From NCBI GenBank assembly GCA_003447545.1, contig DLYX01000515.1, forward strand, positions 1 through 6,151: 6,151 nt of DNA, given 5' to 3'. The notes below the pieces were generated by a model that worked only from the letters and a program-made list of their open reading frames with translations, was not told where the DNA came from and ran no database searches. The DNA comes from Deltaproteobacteria bacterium (GTDB lineage Bacteria; Desulfobacterota; Binatia; UBA12015). Position numbers and translations under genes: made by a program. This document shows, piece by piece, positions 5,665-6,151 of this stretch; the first letter of the stretch is position 1; each line of letters starts with the position of its first letter.

Positions 5665-6151
5665 TGACTCCGGAAGAATTCCACAACCACCTCACCCCAG
5701 TGCACCGGGTTGTCGGCGCCACAGCCCAAAAAGAGTCCACTCCCCGGAAAACAATGCGCTCGCAGCGGTTGGCTCCCCAGAGCGAATGGGGTCTCCCAAT
5801 CCCACTGCATGAATTCGAAAATCGTCCCGTCCGCACCCTCGAATCGAGTCCACTCATATTCCGAATCCCCTGCCAGAAGAACACCCTCGTTCAGGGCATA
5901 GCCTTCCTGAATCCACTCGCGCACAGGAACCGAACTGGAGAAAGAAACCAACCCGTCGGTCGTCCCGTGTCCGTAAAGAATATCCACCGGGTTCTCGGGA
6001 AAAGATTCATCCAGACATCGTGTCCCCGCCCCCATCGGTGCCACCGAACCGAAAATCTCGGAGCGGTTGCACAGGAATCGCCAGGTCATGAACCCGCCCT
6101 GCGAATAACCCGTCATATGAACCCGGTCCTCCAGAACGTGAAATGCCTCCA
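5652..6151 (-). CDS. LpqC/PHB-depolymerase-like serine esterase, N-terminus cut by window edge
   Basis: The C-terminal 165 residues are visible and the frame stays open to the right edge. This is an alpha/beta-hydrolase of the type annotated as polyhydroxybutyrate depolymerase or feruloyl esterase (LpqC family, COG3509). Numbering from the first visible codon, the nucleophile elbow is TGYSQGG with S16, in the context HMTGYSQGGFMTWRF. The acidic residue is D65 in GHGTTDGLVSF, and the likely histidine is H132 in AHCFPGS. HWGEVVVEFFRSH near the end matches the family's closing helix. Such enzymes are usually exported and cleave polyester or phenolic-ester bonds; the signal peptide would be in the missing part. 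An internal ATG at 6116 is not the start, because the frame continues upstream with sensible sequence (HVLEDRVH) leading into the elbow. The actual substrate is unknown. Confidence 0.85.
   Translation of the reverse strand, partial: EAFHVLEDRVHMTGYSQGGFMTWRFLCNRSEIFGSVAPMGAGTRCLDESFPENPVDILYGHGTTDGLVSFSSSVPVREWIQEGYALNEGVLLAGDSEYEWTRFEGADGTIFEFMQWDWETPFALGSQPLRAHCFPGSGLFLGCGADNPVHWGEVVVEFFRSHPRQ

Overview
The window is a moderately GC-rich, gene-dense piece of bacterial chromosome with seven protein genes, two of them cut by the window edges. I saw no RNA genes, mobile elements, CRISPR arrays or long repeats. A Gram-negative host is likely: there is a lipobox lipoprotein of the YceK/YidQ type, a DedA/TVP38-type membrane protein and a poly(3-hydroxybutyrate) (PHB) depolymerase-like esterase. 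The mix would suit a proteobacterium or a myxobacterial or 'deltaproteobacterial' relative, but the sequence alone does not fix the taxon.

Left part (1-3779), acyl-lipid genes. A short-chain dehydrogenase/reductase (SDR) lies on the minus strand and runs off the left edge. It is divergent, across a 146-bp spacer, from a plus-strand pair: a class I acyl-CoA synthetase (820-2481) and a divergent member of the wax ester synthase/diacylglycerol acyltransferase (WS/DGAT) family (2478-3779). The pair overlaps at ATGATG and is probably translationally coupled. A simple model is that the synthetase supplies an acyl-CoA which the partner protein uses or binds. The partner, however, has lost the HHxxxDG active-site signature.

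Middle part (3776-5031), minus strand. A DsbA-like thioredoxin-fold protein, in which the redox CxxC is SxxA, overlaps by ATGA a small YceK/YidQ-like lipoprotein. The lipoprotein meets the WS/DGAT-like gene tail to tail, and one CTAG supplies both stop codons.

Right part (5056-6151). A 185-residue DedA/VTT-type (SNARE-associated) membrane protein starts only 24 bp from the divergent DsbA-like gene. It converges on the C-terminal part of an LpqC/PHB-depolymerase-like serine esterase that enters from the right edge on the minus strand.

The most unusual content is two adjacent enzyme-fold proteins whose signature catalytic residues are replaced (WS/DGAT-like and DsbA-like), plus very tight gene packing. 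I found no clearly new multi-gene system. The synthetase plus active-site-degenerate WS/DGAT pair is the best candidate for unexplored biology.
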